From positions 8,459,001 to 8,523,000 of the forward strand of contig NC_016109.1 in the NCBI RefSeq assembly GCF_000269985.1: a stretch of DNA of 64,000 nucleotides, read 5' to 3'. The DNA is from Kitasatospora setae KM-6054 (GTDB taxonomy: Bacteria; Actinomycetota; Actinomycetes; Streptomycetales; Streptomycetaceae). Positions 1-8,945 of the stretch are shown here, one piece after another; position 1 is the first letter of the stretch, and the number at the start of each line of letters is the position of its first letter. The translations under genes were made by a program, and so were the position numbers. Under the pieces are notes generated by a model, which did no database searches, was not told where the DNA came from, and worked only from the letters and a program-made list of their open reading frames with translations.

Positions 1-1239
1 GGCGTGCAGCGGGGAGGAGGTGACGGCGTCCCGGTACTGCGCCTCGCCGGTGGTGGCGAGGAGTTCGGCCGCCGCCCAGTAGAACTCGTCGGAGACGTCG
101 GCGTCCTCGTAGGCGCCGCCGCCGGTGCTGTCGGTGGCCGGGGCGAGCAGGTTCGGGTTGGCCTTGGCGGCGCTCCAGGCGCGGCGGGCCGCGTCCAGGC
201 AGCGGGCGGCGAAGGCGGCGTCGTACGGCGCGTAGACCCGGGCGCACTGGGCGGCGGTGGCGGCCAGGTTGAGCGTGGCGGCGGTCGACGGTCTGTGCAA
301 CTCGCGCTGCTGGTCGTCGAGTTCGGGGCGGGTCGGCAGGCCGGTCCACTGCGCGTCGTGGATCTTGTGGAAGGCCGTCCCGGCCAGCGGCTTGCCGTCC
401 GGGACCTGCATCCGGAGCAGGAACTCCAGCTCCCAGCGGGCCTCGTCCAGCACGTCCGGCACGCCGTTGCCGCGCTCGGGCACCCGCAGCGTCGCGTCGC
501 CGAGGGCCGCGTCGCCGCCCGCGCGGCGGGCCCGCTCGAAGGAGCCGACCAGCTCCCAGGTCGCGATGCCGCCGTTGACCACGTACTTGCCCTGGTCGCC
601 CGCGTCGTACCAGCCGCCGCGCACGTCCAGCCGGTAGTCGCACACCCCGGCCTGGCACGGCACGCTGGTGTCGCCCTTGTTCGGCGCCACCCCCAGGTGC
701 CCGGCGGGGCGGGCGTACGCGCTGCCGCCCGCGAGGGCGGCGTCGATCGCGATGCCGCTGCGCTGCTGGTAGAAGAAGTTCAGGCTGTCCGCGCGCAGCC
801 CGTCGTACAGCGCGGCCGAGATGGCGAACGGGTGGCTGGCCAGGCCGCCGACGACCAGCGTGAAGCCGGTGCCGGTGCCGGTGTAGGCGCCGAAGTCCAC
901 CAGGTGGGTGGACTGGCCGGACGCCTGGTCGGCGCCGTGCACGGTGGTGCTGCCGGACGCGACCTGGGCGCCGGCCGAGTCGCGCAGCTGCCAGCCGAGC
1001 GGGGCGGTCGCCGCGCTGACCACGGTGGCCCGCTTGGGGCCGTCCGGCAGGTAGCCGAGCTGGTTGACCCGGACCGGGAAGTCGGCGGGCGCGCCGACGG
1101 TGGCGGCGGCGGGGGCGAGCGCGGGGGCGAGCGCGGTGGCGCCGGCGGTGGCGGTGAGGCCGCCGGCGGCCAGGGCCAGGCCGGTCAGCACGGCGGCCGC
1201 GCGCCGGGGCAGCCCGCGGCCGGAGGGGATCGGAGGCAC
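1..1239 (-). CDS. GH9 endoglucanase, secreted, 3' end outside window
   Basis: The visible 413 residues begin with a twin-arginine-containing signal region (RR at 12-13, hydrophobic to about 46). An N-terminal Ig-like CelD_N domain follows (FPVRVNQLGYLPDG at about 54-67), then the start of a family 9 glycoside hydrolase domain. The family's DAGD acid/base motif is at D212-D215, inside GGWYDAGDQGKYV. The catalytic Glu near the C-terminus and any cellulose-binding module lie beyond base 1. Such enzymes cut internal beta-1,4 bonds in cellulose outside the cell. The GTG start at 1239 was chosen because AGGAAGG lies 8-9 bases upstream. A CebR-type operator lies 57 bases upstream. It is divergent from the IclR gene and probably monocistronic. 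The family call is firm; endo versus processive action cannot be told from the fragment. Confidence 0.9.
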   Translation of the reverse strand, partial: MPPIPSGRGLPRRAAAVLTGLALAAGGLTATAGATALAPALAPAAATVGAPADFPVRVNQLGYLPDGPKRATVVSAATAPLGWQLRDSAGAQVASGSTTVHGADQASGQSTHLVDFGAYTGTGTGFTLVVGGLASHPFAISAALYDGLRADSLNFFYQQRSGIAIDAALAGGSAYARPAGHLGVAPNKGDTSVPCQAGVCDYRLDVRGGWYDAGDQGKYVVNGGIATWELVGSFERARRAGGDAALGDATLRVPERGNGVPDVLDEARWELEFLLRMQVPDGKPLAGTAFHKIHDAQWTGLPTRPELDDQQRELHRPSTAATLNLAATAAQCARVYAPYDAAFAARCLDAARRAWSAAKANPNLLAPATDSTGGGAYEDADVSDEFYWAAAELLATTGEAQYRDAVTSSPLHA

Positions 1240-1295
1240 GGGTGGGAGCCTTCCTGTGTGGGGGAGGGGATGCGTGGGGTGGGCGCTCGCAGACG

Positions 1296-1309
1296 TGGGA
1301 GCGCTCCCA
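1296..1309. promoter_or_regulatory. CebR-type operator upstream of GH9 gene
   Basis: TGGGAGCGCTCCCA is a perfect 14-bp palindrome and matches the known operator of CebR, the cellobiose-sensing LacI-family repressor of cellulase genes in Streptomyces. It sits in the 271-bp gap between the GH9 gene (minus) and the IclR gene (plus), 57 bases from the GH9 start. I see nothing else notable in this gap. The cebR gene itself is not in the window. Confidence 0.85.
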
Positions 1310-1510
1310 TCCGCCCCAATGAAGCCAGCAGCGCGGCGGGCGCGTCAAGAGGCGGTAAACGCGCACGAGTTGACGGCCCGTCGGACCGAAGGGCGCCCCC
1401 GTGGCGCCGCCCGGCCGGGCAGCGGACCGATCCGCGCTGGTCACGCCCGGCGCCGCAGGCCCGCCGCCCGCCCCTGGCCGGGAGCCGCCCGATGCCCTAC
1501 CGTCGCGCCC

Positions 1511-2404
1511 ATGACCCTCCCGACCACCCCGGCCACCAACGCCGCCGGGCGGCTGCTGTCCGTGCTGGCCGCCTTCGACCGGGCGGCCCCCGCCCTCACC
1601 CTGACCGAGATCAGCCGCCGCGCCGGACTCTCGCTGCCCACCGCGCACCGGCTGCTGTCCGAACTCACCGCCTGGGGCGCGCTGGAGCGCGACGCCGACG
1701 GCGTCTACCACGTCGGGCTGCGCCTGTTCGAGCTCGGCACGCTCGCCCCGCGCGGGCCGGTGCTGCGCGAGGCGGCCCTGCCGTTCCTGGAGGACCTGTA
1801 CGAGGCGACCCGGGAGAACGTGCAGCTCGCGGTCCGGGAGGCCGGTGACGCGGTCTACGTGGAACGGCTGGCCGGCCGCTCCTCGGTCGGGGTCCGCACC
1901 CGGCTCGGCGCGCACTGGCCGCTGCACGCGACCGGTGTCGGCCTGGCGCTGCTCGCGCACGCCCCGGCCGCCTTCCAGGAGGCGTACCTGGCCGCCGGAC
2001 TGGCCGCCTTCACCCCCTGGACGGTGACCGACCCGGACCGGCTGCGGCGGATGCTGGCCGAGGTGCGCACCACCGGGCTGGCGGTCAGCGACCGCCAGGT
2101 CACCGAGGACGCGCTGTCGGTCGCCGCCCCGGTCCGGGGCGGCGACGGTGCGGTGGTCGCGGCGGTCTCCGTGGTGGTGCGCGCGCCGGGCAGCGCCGCC
2201 GCGCTCGCCCCGGCCGTGCGGCTCGCGGCGCGCGGCATCTCCCGGGCGCTGGCGACGGGCCGGGCGGCGGGCGTTGGCGCGGGTGCGGCGGGCGTTGGCG
2301 CGGGTGCGACGGGTGCGAGCGCGGGTGTGACGGGTGCGGCGGCGGGCGCGAGCGCGGGTGCGACAGGGCCGGGCGCGGCGGGCCGGGCGGCGCCTTTCGC
2401 CTGA
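1511..2404 (+). CDS. IclR-family transcriptional regulator
   Basis: This 297-residue protein has an IclR winged helix-turn-helix at about 10-65 (LTEISRRAGLSLPTAHRLLS) and the IclR effector domain at about 75-245 (YVERLAGRSSVGVRTRLGAH, then HATGVGLALLA). Regulators of this family often control aromatic catabolism. It ends 86 bases before a vanillate-demethylase-like pair on the same strand, so it may control that pair (inference). The last 45 or so residues form a Gly/Ala/Thr/Val-rich low-complexity tail with a duplicated 21-bp coding unit, which is not part of the family fold. The ATG start is the first codon of the HTH-bearing frame with plausible spacing; no strong ribosome-binding site is visible. 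Confidence 0.85.
   Translation: MTLPTTPATNAAGRLLSVLAAFDRAAPALTLTEISRRAGLSLPTAHRLLSELTAWGALERDADGVYHVGLRLFELGTLAPRGPVLREAALPFLEDLYEATRENVQLAVREAGDAVYVERLAGRSSVGVRTRLGAHWPLHATGVGLALLAHAPAAFQEAYLAAGLAAFTPWTVTDPDRLRRMLAEVRTTGLAVSDRQVTEDALSVAAPVRGGDGAVVAAVSVVVRAPGSAAALAPAVRLAARGISRALATGRAAGVGAGAAGVGAGATGASAGVTGAAAGASAGATGPGAAGRAAPFA
2267..2308 (+). repeat. Two exact 21-bp tandem copies in IclR tail
   Basis: Two adjacent copies (2267-2287 and 2288-2308) encode a seven-residue Ala/Gly/Val unit. Degenerate further copies run to about 2370. The repeat keeps frame, so it lengthens the regulator's C-terminal tail without breaking the gene; replication slippage is the likely origin. Confidence 0.7.
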
Positions 2405-2490
2405 CGGAAGTCCCGTTGTCGGCCCCCGGAGGGCGCTGGGAGCCTCCTCGCATCCCCGCTGAACCCCCACCCACTCCAGGGACGGCCCCC

Positions 2491-3519
2491 ATGACCCAGT
2501 TCGCCCGCAACCAGTGGTACGTCGCCGCGTACGCGGCCGAGGTCGGCGACGACCTGCTCGGCCGCACGGTCCTCGGCGAGCCCGTGGTGCTCTACCGCTC
2601 GGCGGAGGACGGCCGGGCGATCGCGCTGGCGGACCGCTGCGTGCACCGCCGCTTCCCGCTCTCCGAGAGCCGCCGCGAGGGCGACGCGATCATCTGCGGC
2701 TACCACGGCTTCACCTACGACCGGACCGGCGCCTGCGTCTCCGTCCCCGGCCAGACCCGGGTGCCGCGCACCGCGCGGGTCGCCGCGTACCCCGTCGTCG
2801 AGCAGGACTCGCTGGTGTGGATCTGGATCGGCGACCCGGCCGCCGCCGACGCCTCCCGCGTCCCGCGCGCCCCGCACCTGGCCGACCCGGCGATGACCAC
2901 CGTGCGCGGCATGGAGCCGATCGACGCCGACTACGGCCTGCTGGTGGACAACCTGCTCGACCTCTCGCACGAGACGTACCTGCACGGCGGCTACATCGGC
3001 ACCCCCGAGGTGGCGGCCACCCCGATCACCACCGAGGTGGACGAGGAGGCGGGCGTGGTCCGGGTCTCCCGGCACATGGCGGACGCCGAGTGCCCGCCGT
3101 TCTACGCCCGTTCCACCGGCATCGAGGGCCGGATCAGCCGGCTCCAGGACATCGAGTACTTCGCCCCCTGCCTGTACCTGCTGCACAGCCGGATCACCCC
3201 GGTCGGGCAGCCCGGGCCGGTCTTCCGCACCGAGATCACCTACGCGATCACCCCGTCGGCGCCCGGCCGGGTCTACGACTTCTGGGCCGTCTCGCGGGAC
3301 TTCGCGGTCGGCGACGAGCAGGTCACCGCGTTCCTGCGGGACTTCAACCACACCGTGGTGATGCAGGACGTCGACGCCCTCGACCTGCTCCAGCGCGCCC
3401 TGGACACCGAGCCCGGCCCCTACCAGGAGCTCAGCATCAACATCGACACCGGCGCGCTGGCCGCCCGCCGGATCCTCGCCGCGCTGGCCGCCGCCGGCGC
3501 CGACCGGGCCGACGCGTGA
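2491..3519 (+). CDS. vanA: Rieske oxygenase, vanillate O-demethylase oxygenase-like
   Basis: The 342-residue protein is a Rieske non-heme iron oxygenase of the VanA type. The [2Fe-2S] ligands are visible as C50-x-H52 and C69-x2-H72. The mononuclear iron site follows in the DNLLDLSHETYLHGG stretch (Asp plus two His). It should oxidise an aromatic methyl ether, most likely vanillate to protocatechuate with release of formaldehyde, using electrons from the reductase encoded next (104 bases downstream). Length and the pairing with a reductase fit VanA. The nearby CouNOLM-like operon would produce vanillate from ferulate, which supports the substrate guess. Other VanA-like enzymes act on related aryl ethers, so the substrate is inferred. 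Confidence 0.8.
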   Translation: MTQFARNQWYVAAYAAEVGDDLLGRTVLGEPVVLYRSAEDGRAIALADRCVHRRFPLSESRREGDAIICGYHGFTYDRTGACVSVPGQTRVPRTARVAAYPVVEQDSLVWIWIGDPAAADASRVPRAPHLADPAMTTVRGMEPIDADYGLLVDNLLDLSHETYLHGGYIGTPEVAATPITTEVDEEAGVVRVSRHMADAECPPFYARSTGIEGRISRLQDIEYFAPCLYLLHSRITPVGQPGPVFRTEITYAITPSAPGRVYDFWAVSRDFAVGDEQVTAFLRDFNHTVVMQDVDALDLLQRALDTEPGPYQELSINIDTGALAARRILAALAAAGADRADA

Positions 3520-3622
3520 GCTGCGCCCCCGGGCGCCGGGTGTACCGCGTCGACTGGCTGCCCGGCGGCGACGTGCTCGACCACCCCCGGCACGCCGCCC
3601 CGCCGCCGGAAGGAGCACGGCC

Positions 3623-4579
3623 GTGACCGCGCCCGAACCGACCCTGGCACTGGTCGTCACCGGCCGCCGGACCGAGGCCGAGGGCGTCGTCTCGCTCACC
3701 CTGGCCCGCCCCGACGGCGGCCCGCTGCCCGGCTGGACCCCCGGCGCCCACCTCGACCTGCTGCTCGGCGACGGGCTGGAACGCCAGTACTCGCTGTGCG
3801 GCGACCCGGCCGAGACCGCCGCCTGGACGGTCGCCGTGCTGCGCGAGGCCGGCGGGCGCGGCGGCTCGGTCCGCGTCCACGACACGCTGCACCCGGGCGC
3901 GGCCGTCCGGGCGCGCGGGCCGCGCAACCACTTCGCGCTGCGGCCCGCCCCGCGCTACCTGTTCGTCGCGGGCGGCATCGGGATCACCCCGCTGGTGCCG
4001 ATGCTCGCCGCCGCCGAGGCGGCCGGCGCCGACTGGCGCCTGCTCTACACCGGCCGCGCCCGCGCCGCGATGGCCTTCGCCGGGCAGCTCGCCGACCGCT
4101 ACGGGCCGCGCGTCCTGCTCCACCCCCGGGACGAGACGGGCCGCCCCGACCTGGCCGCCCACCTCGACGCGCTGGACGAGGCCGCCGAGGTCTACTGCTG
4201 CGGCCCCCGCCCGCTGCTGGCGGCCGTCGAACGGCACCGCGAGCGCACCGGCCGGCGGCCCGCCCGGGTCGAGCGGTTCCAGCCGCGCGAGCCGGCCGGG
4301 GCCGGGCCGGACCGGGCCTTCACCGTGCTGCTGGCCCGCTCCGGGCGCACCCTGACCGTCCCGGCGGACGCCTCGGTGCTCGACACCGTCCGCGCGGCGG
4401 GCGTCGAGGTGCTCTACTCCTGCGAGCGGGGCACCTGCGGGACGTGCGAGACCGACGTCCTGGACGGCCGCCCCGACCACCGGGACGCGCTGCTCACCGA
4501 GGCGGAGCGGGCGGAGTCCGCCAGCATGATGGTCTGCGTCTCGCGCTGCCTGGGGGAGCGGCTCGTCCTCGACCTGTGA
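3623..4579 (+). CDS. vanB: Vanillate demethylase reductase-like (PDR family)
   Basis: The 318-residue flavin reductase has an FMN-binding barrel (RQYSLCGDPAE at about 54), an NAD domain (LFVAGGIGITPLVPML at about 113-128), and a C-terminal plant-type [2Fe-2S] ferredoxin domain. The ferredoxin cysteines are C267, C272, C275 and C305. This domain order is that of phthalate dioxygenase reductase and VanB. It passes electrons from NAD(P)H to the Rieske oxygenase encoded upstream. The GTG start at 3623 follows GGAAGGAG at 3608-3615. Downstream lies the convergent PaaX-type gene. It could serve another Rieske oxygenase, but adjacency argues for VanA. Confidence 0.85.
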   Translation: MTAPEPTLALVVTGRRTEAEGVVSLTLARPDGGPLPGWTPGAHLDLLLGDGLERQYSLCGDPAETAAWTVAVLREAGGRGGSVRVHDTLHPGAAVRARGPRNHFALRPAPRYLFVAGGIGITPLVPMLAAAEAAGADWRLLYTGRARAAMAFAGQLADRYGPRVLLHPRDETGRPDLAAHLDALDEAAEVYCCGPRPLLAAVERHRERTGRRPARVERFQPREPAGAGPDRAFTVLLARSGRTLTVPADASVLDTVRAAGVEVLYSCERGTCGTCETDVLDGRPDHRDALLTEAERAESASMMVCVSRCLGERLVLDL

Positions 4580-4628
4580 GGCCCCCGGCCGCCGGAGCGG
4601 TGCCCCCGGCCGCCGGGCCGGGGCGCGC

Positions 4629-5441
4629 TCAGCCGGTGGGGACGGTCTCCATCAGCCGGGCGGCCTCCCGGCCGGCCGCCGCGGCGACCTCCCGGGCGAT
4701 GGCGCGGAACAGCTCCTCGGCCGGGATGGCCGGCCAGTCGGCCGGGAGGTGCTCGGCGGGCAGGTGCGGGTCGCGCCGGACGAGTTCCAGCCAGTCGGTG
4801 TGCAGCAGCAGTTGGCGCCGCAGCGGGTCGTCGGGCCGGTCGGCGGGGCCGCTCCAGCGCTCCAGGAACGCCCGGTAGCCGGCGGCGATGGCCCCGGTGT
4901 CGAAGGCGGTCTCCACCACCTGGGCGACCTCGGTCGGTTCGAGCACCGTGCCGCGGAAGACCCGCAGGTGGGCGTCCAGGCCGAGGTCGCCGAGCAGCGC
5001 GGCCACGTCCGCCTCGCCCGGGGCTACCCACAGGCCGTTCTGCAGCGGCCCGAAGCCGCCCCAGGTCAGCCGGGAGCGCAGGTCGTGCCGCTGGCGGCGC
5101 CACGCCTCCGGCAGCGAGAACCCGACCAGCGTCCACTGCCCCCGCCAGTGCCGGTTGACCGCGCCGGTGCTCCAGACCCGGTCGTGCCCGTCGCGCAGGA
5201 CGGCCACGGCCCGGGGGGTCAGTCCGAAGTACATCCGGCGCCCCTGCCGGTGCCGGTCGAGCAGGCCGCGGTTGACCATCCGGGTCAGCGTGGAGCGGAC
5301 CGCCTCCTCGGTGACGCCGACCCGCTCGAAGATCTCGATGACGCAGCCGGAGGAGAGCGCCACGTCCCGGCCCAGGACGTGGATGCCGAAGAAGGTGAGC
5401 GTCAGGGACTGGGGGCGCGGGGCGGGGTCGAGATCGATCAC
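4629..5441 (-). CDS. PaaX-family transcriptional regulator
   Basis: The 270-residue protein has an N-terminal PaaX-type winged HTH (FERVGVTEEAVRSTLTRMV at about 39-57) and the long C-terminal PaaX domain (RGQWTLVGFSLPE; later LPADWPAIPAEELF). PaaX proteins repress aromatic catabolic operons and are released by an aryl-CoA thioester. It diverges from the SDR-ligase operon across 124 bases, so an aryl-CoA intermediate of that pathway is a natural candidate effector (inference). The GTG start at 5441 has no ribosome-binding site but has TAGGCT six bases upstream, so the message may be leaderless. In Rhodococcus the equivalent pathway is controlled by a MarR protein, CouR, so a PaaX regulator here would be a swap. 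Confidence 0.85.
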   Translation of the reverse strand: MIDLDPAPRPQSLTLTFFGIHVLGRDVALSSGCVIEIFERVGVTEEAVRSTLTRMVNRGLLDRHRQGRRMYFGLTPRAVAVLRDGHDRVWSTGAVNRHWRGQWTLVGFSLPEAWRRQRHDLRSRLTWGGFGPLQNGLWVAPGEADVAALLGDLGLDAHLRVFRGTVLEPTEVAQVVETAFDTGAIAAGYRAFLERWSGPADRPDDPLRRQLLLHTDWLELVRRDPHLPAEHLPADWPAIPAEELFRAIAREVAAAAGREAARLMETVPTG

Positions 5442-5486
5442 GGGCCCAGCCTAGGACCCCGGCCGGGGCGGCCGGGGCGGGGACCG

Positions 5487-5532
5487 CAATATCGGGCAAC
5501 ATCTTGACGGCCATCACGAACCTGCCTAGGTT
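5487..5532 (+). promoter_or_regulatory. Promoter of the cou-like operon with shared upstream motif
   Basis: TTGACG (5504-5509), a 17-bp spacer and TAGGTT (5527-5532) form a good -35/-10 pair 34 bases before the SDR start. Upstream, CAATATCGGGCA (5487-5498) matches CAATGCCGTGCA in front of the MFS gene at 9533, with the same 17-base offset to TTGACGGCC. The match suggests one regulator controls both units, with the divergent PaaX protein the obvious candidate. Confidence 0.6.
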
Positions 5533-5565
5533 GAGGCCGGTTCCACCCCTCGAAGGAGAAGCACC

Positions 5566-6468
5566 ATGGATCTGAACGGCAAGGTCGCCGTGGTCACCGG
5601 CGGCGGACGCGGCCTCGGACTCGCCTACGCCAAGGCGCTCGCCGCCGCCGGCGCGGCGGTCGTGGTCAACGACCTGGACGCGGAGGCGGCCGCCGGCGCG
5701 GTGGAGGAGATCGGGGCGGCCGGCGGCCGGGCGGTCGCCGAGGTCGGCGCGGTCGGCACGGCGGAGACCGCCGAGGCGCTGGTCGCGCGGGCGGTGGACG
5801 CCTTCGGCCGGCTGGACGCGATGGTCACCAACGCGGGCGTGCTGCGCGACCGGGTGCTGTGGAAGATGTCCGACGAGGACTTCGACACCGTCGTCCGGGT
5901 GCACCTGCGCGGCACCTTCACCTGCGTGCGCGCCGCCGTGGCCCGGATGCGCGAGCAGGGCGGGGGCGGCCGCGTCATCGTGGCCGGCTCCCCGGCGGGC
6001 CAGCGCGGCAACTTCGGCCAGACCAACTACGCCGCCGCCAAGGCCGGCATCGCCGCCATGGTCCGCACCTGGGCGATGGAGCTGGCCAAGGCGGGCATCA
6101 CCGCCAACGCGGTGATCCCGGTCGCCGCCACCGCGATGACCAGGACCATCCCCGCCTTCGCCCCGCACGTCGACGCGCTGGAGCGGCACGGCACCCCGCT
6201 GCCGGACGCCCTGCGCAAGGGCGAGGGCTTCGGCACCCCCGAGGACGTCGCCTCCCTGGTCGTCTACCTGGCCTCCGACGCCGCCGCGGCCGTCACCGGC
6301 CAGTGCGTCGGCATCGGCGGCGACAAGCTCGCCCTGTGGTCGCACCCGCAGGAGGTGTCGGTCGCCTACGCGGACGGCGGCTGGAGCGCCGACGCGATCG
6401 CCGCGGCCTGGCCGGTGACGGTCGGACGGGTGCCCGAGACCTACGGCATCCCCGCCCCGCGGATCTGA
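5566..6468 (+). CDS. couN: SDR dehydrogenase, CouN-like beta-hydroxyacyl-CoA dehydrogenase
   Basis: This 300-residue short-chain dehydrogenase carries the cofactor motif TGGGRGLG (11-18), NAG at 89-91 and the catalytic Y155-x3-K159 pair. The N-terminus (AVVVNDLDAEAAA) resembles the hydroxyacyl-CoA dehydrogenase part of MFE2-type enzymes. In the proposed pathway it oxidises the 3-hydroxy-3-arylpropionyl-CoA to the beta-keto thioester. It opens an operon with an amidohydrolase 14 bases downstream, then a ligase and a hydratase. A strong ribosome-binding site (GAAGGAG) precedes the ATG. The symbol follows the Rhodococcus jostii RHA1 couNOM set and rests on family plus context. Confidence 0.8.
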   Translation: MDLNGKVAVVTGGGRGLGLAYAKALAAAGAAVVVNDLDAEAAAGAVEEIGAAGGRAVAEVGAVGTAETAEALVARAVDAFGRLDAMVTNAGVLRDRVLWKMSDEDFDTVVRVHLRGTFTCVRAAVARMREQGGGGRVIVAGSPAGQRGNFGQTNYAAAKAGIAAMVRTWAMELAKAGITANAVIPVAATAMTRTIPAFAPHVDALERHGTPLPDALRKGEGFGTPEDVASLVVYLASDAAAAVTGQCVGIGGDKLALWSHPQEVSVAYADGGWSADAIAAAWPVTVGRVPETYGIPAPRI

Positions 6469-6482
6469 GCGGCGGCCGCCCG

Positions 6483-7376
6483 ATGAGCCCCCAGCAGCCC
6501 CGCCCGTCGCTCGACGACCTGGTCGCGATCGACGTCCACACCCACGCCGAGGTCTCCGCGAGCGGGCACGGCTCGCTCTCCGCGGAGCTCGACGCCGCGG
6601 CCGGCGCCTACTTCCACGCCGGGCACCGCCGCCCGACCCTGCCGGAGATCGCCGCCCACTACCGCGAGCGGAGGATGGCCTGCGTGGTCTTCACGGTCGA
6701 CGCGGAGGCCGCCACCGGCACCCCGGCCGTCCCCAACGAGGAGGTCGCCGAGGCCGCCCGCCGCGACCCCGACGTGATCATCCCGTTCGCCAGCATCGAC
6801 CCGTACAAGGGCCGCGCCGGGGTGCGCCAGGTGCGCCGCCTGGTGGAGGAGTTCGGCGTCCGCGGCTTCAAGTTCCACCCCAACGTGCAGGCGTTCTTCC
6901 CGAACGACCGGCTCGCCTACCCGCTGTACGAGGCGATCGAGGAGGCCGGCGCGATCGCGGTCTTCCACACCGGGCAGACCGGCATCGGCGCCGGCGCGCC
7001 CGGCGGCGGGGGCATCCGGCTGAAGTACTCGAACCCGATGCTGGTGGACGACGTCGCGGCGGACTTCCCCGGGATGCCGATCGTCCTGGCCCACCCGTCC
7101 TTCCCCTGGCAGGACGAGGCGCTGGCGGTGGCCACCCACAAGCCGCAGGTGTACATCGACCTGTCCGGCTGGTCGCCGAAGTACTTCCCGCCGCAGCTGG
7201 TGAAGTACGCCAACAGCCTGCTCCAGGACAAGGTGCTGTTCGGCTCCGACTACCCGCTCATCAGTCCGGACCGCTGGCTCGCCGACTTCGCGCAGCTGCC
7301 GATCAAGGACGAGGTGCGGCCGAAGATCCTCAAGCAGAACGCCGCCCGCCTGCTCGGCCTCGACCGGCAGCAGTGA
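6483..7376 (+). CDS. couO: Amidohydrolase, CouO-like aryl beta-ketoacyl-CoA hydrolase
   Basis: The 297-residue protein belongs to the amidohydrolase-2 superfamily. H19-T20-H21 supplies the HxH metal ligands, and further ligand candidates lie in FKFHPN, VFHTGQ and VLAHPSFPW. D256 in FGSDYPLI occupies the place of the metal-binding Asp reported as Asp257 in Rhodococcus CouO. CouO cleaves the aryl beta-ketoacyl-CoA hydrolytically to vanillate (or 4-hydroxybenzoate) and acetyl-CoA, replacing both thiolase and thioesterase. The gene sits between the dehydrogenase and the ligase, as expected. Related amidohydrolases decarboxylate aromatic acids, so activity is inferred from company and the matching Asp. 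Confidence 0.75.
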   Translation: MSPQQPRPSLDDLVAIDVHTHAEVSASGHGSLSAELDAAAGAYFHAGHRRPTLPEIAAHYRERRMACVVFTVDAEAATGTPAVPNEEVAEAARRDPDVIIPFASIDPYKGRAGVRQVRRLVEEFGVRGFKFHPNVQAFFPNDRLAYPLYEAIEEAGAIAVFHTGQTGIGAGAPGGGGIRLKYSNPMLVDDVAADFPGMPIVLAHPSFPWQDEALAVATHKPQVYIDLSGWSPKYFPPQLVKYANSLLQDKVLFGSDYPLISPDRWLADFAQLPIKDEVRPKILKQNAARLLGLDRQQ

Positions 7377-7397
7377 CGCAGACGGAGGTCTCCCGCG

Positions 7398-8897
7398 TTG
7401 TACGACGACGGCATCGGCTCCTGGCCCGCCCGGCGGGCCCGCAAGACACCGCACCGCACCGCCCTGGTCCACGAGGGGCGGCGCACCAGCTACGCCGAGC
7501 TGCACCGCAGGTCCGGCCGGCTGGCCCGGCTGCTGCACCTGCGGGGGGTGCGCCGCGGCGACCGGGTCGCCTTCCTCGGCCCCAACCACCCCGCCTTCCT
7601 CGAAGCCCTGTTCGCCGCCGGGCGGCTGGGCGCCGTGTTCGTCCCGCTCAACACCCGGCTGGCCCCGCCGGAACTGCGCTACCAGCTCCGCGACAGCGGC
7701 AGCTCCCTGCTGCTGGCGGTCCGCCAGGACGCCGGCCTGCTGGCGGAACTGGCCGCGGACACCGCGGTGTGGGAGACCGAGGGCGCGCGGTACGAGGCCC
7801 TGCTCGCGGACGCCGCCGGGGAACCGCCGGACCTGCCGGTGGCCCACGACGACCTGTGCATGATCATGTACACCTCGGGGACCACCGGCCGCCCCAAGGG
7901 CACCCTGCTCACCCACGGCAACATCGTCTGGAACAGCCTCAACGTGGTGGTCGACACCGACCTCGCCGGCGACGAGGTCACCCTGGTCAGCGCGCCGCTG
8001 TTCCACACCGCCGCGCTCAACATGACCTGCCTGCCGACCCTGCTCAAGGGCGGCACCGCCGTCCTGGAGTCCGCCTTCGACGCCGAGCGCACCCTCGCGC
8101 TGGTCCGGGAGCTCGGGATCACCTGCCTGTTCGGCGTCCCGGCGATGTACGACGAGATGACCCGGGCACCCGGCTGGGCCGCGGCCGACCTCGGCAGCCT
8201 GCGCACCCTGATGTGCGGCGGCGCGCCGGTGCCCGCCCGCACCATCCGCGCCTACCTCGACCGCGGCCTGGCCTTCGTCCAGGGCTACGGCATGACCGAG
8301 GCGGCGCCCGGCGTGCTGCTGCTCGACCGGGCGGACGCCCTGGAGCGGGCCGGCACCGCCGGCGTGCCGCACTTCTTCACCGACGTCCGCCTGCTCGACC
8401 CGGCGGGCCGGGAGGTCGGCCCGGGCGAACCCGGCGAGGTGGTGGTCAGCGGGCCCAACGTCACCCCCGGCTACTGGGGACTGCCCGCGGAGACCGCGGA
8501 CTCCTACCACGACGGCCGGTGGTTCCGCTCCGGCGACGTGGCCGTCCGGGACGAGGACGGCTACGTCCGGCTGGTCGACCGCCTCAAGGACATGATCATC
8601 TCCGGCGGGGAGAACATCTACCCCGCCGAGGTGGAGGACGCCCTGCTCGAACACCCCGCCGTCGCCGAGTGCGCCGTGTTCGGCGTCCCCGACGAGAAGT
8701 GGGGCGAAGTGGGCCGCGCCGTCGTGGTGCTGGAACCCGGCGCCGCCGCGAGTGCCGAGGAGGTCCTCGCCCACCTGGACGGCCGACTGGCCCGCTACAA
8801 GATCCCCAAATCCGTCCGCTTCACCGACGCGCTGCCCCGCAGCGGCGCGGGCAAGCTCCTCAAGGGGCCGCTCCGCACCGCCCACGGGCACGCCTGA
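7398..8897 (+). CDS. couL: Acyl-CoA ligase, CouL-like p-hydroxycinnamate-CoA ligase
   Basis: The 499-residue AMP-forming ligase has the P-loop motif YTSGTTGRPKG (158-168), the hinge region near DRLKDMIISGGENIYP (about 394-409) and the C-terminal catalytic Lys at K486 in SGAGKLLK. It would activate ferulate or p-coumarate to the CoA thioester. The TTG start at 7398 has GGAGG (7384-7388) at good spacing and lies 21 bases after the amidohydrolase stop. Medium- or long-chain fatty acids are alternative substrates for this family. The gene neighbours make a hydroxycinnamate more likely. Confidence 0.75.
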   Translation: MYDDGIGSWPARRARKTPHRTALVHEGRRTSYAELHRRSGRLARLLHLRGVRRGDRVAFLGPNHPAFLEALFAAGRLGAVFVPLNTRLAPPELRYQLRDSGSSLLLAVRQDAGLLAELAADTAVWETEGARYEALLADAAGEPPDLPVAHDDLCMIMYTSGTTGRPKGTLLTHGNIVWNSLNVVVDTDLAGDEVTLVSAPLFHTAALNMTCLPTLLKGGTAVLESAFDAERTLALVRELGITCLFGVPAMYDEMTRAPGWAAADLGSLRTLMCGGAPVPARTIRAYLDRGLAFVQGYGMTEAAPGVLLLDRADALERAGTAGVPHFFTDVRLLDPAGREVGPGEPGEVVVSGPNVTPGYWGLPAETADSYHDGRWFRSGDVAVRDEDGYVRLVDRLKDMIISGGENIYPAEVEDALLEHPAVAECAVFGVPDEKWGEVGRAVVVLEPGAAASAEEVLAHLDGRLARYKIPKSVRFTDALPRSGAGKLLKGPLRTAHGHA

Positions 8898-8945
8898 CCA
8901 GCCCCCTCCCCGCGCCCCCGCGCGCCCGTCCGGAAGGACCCCCAC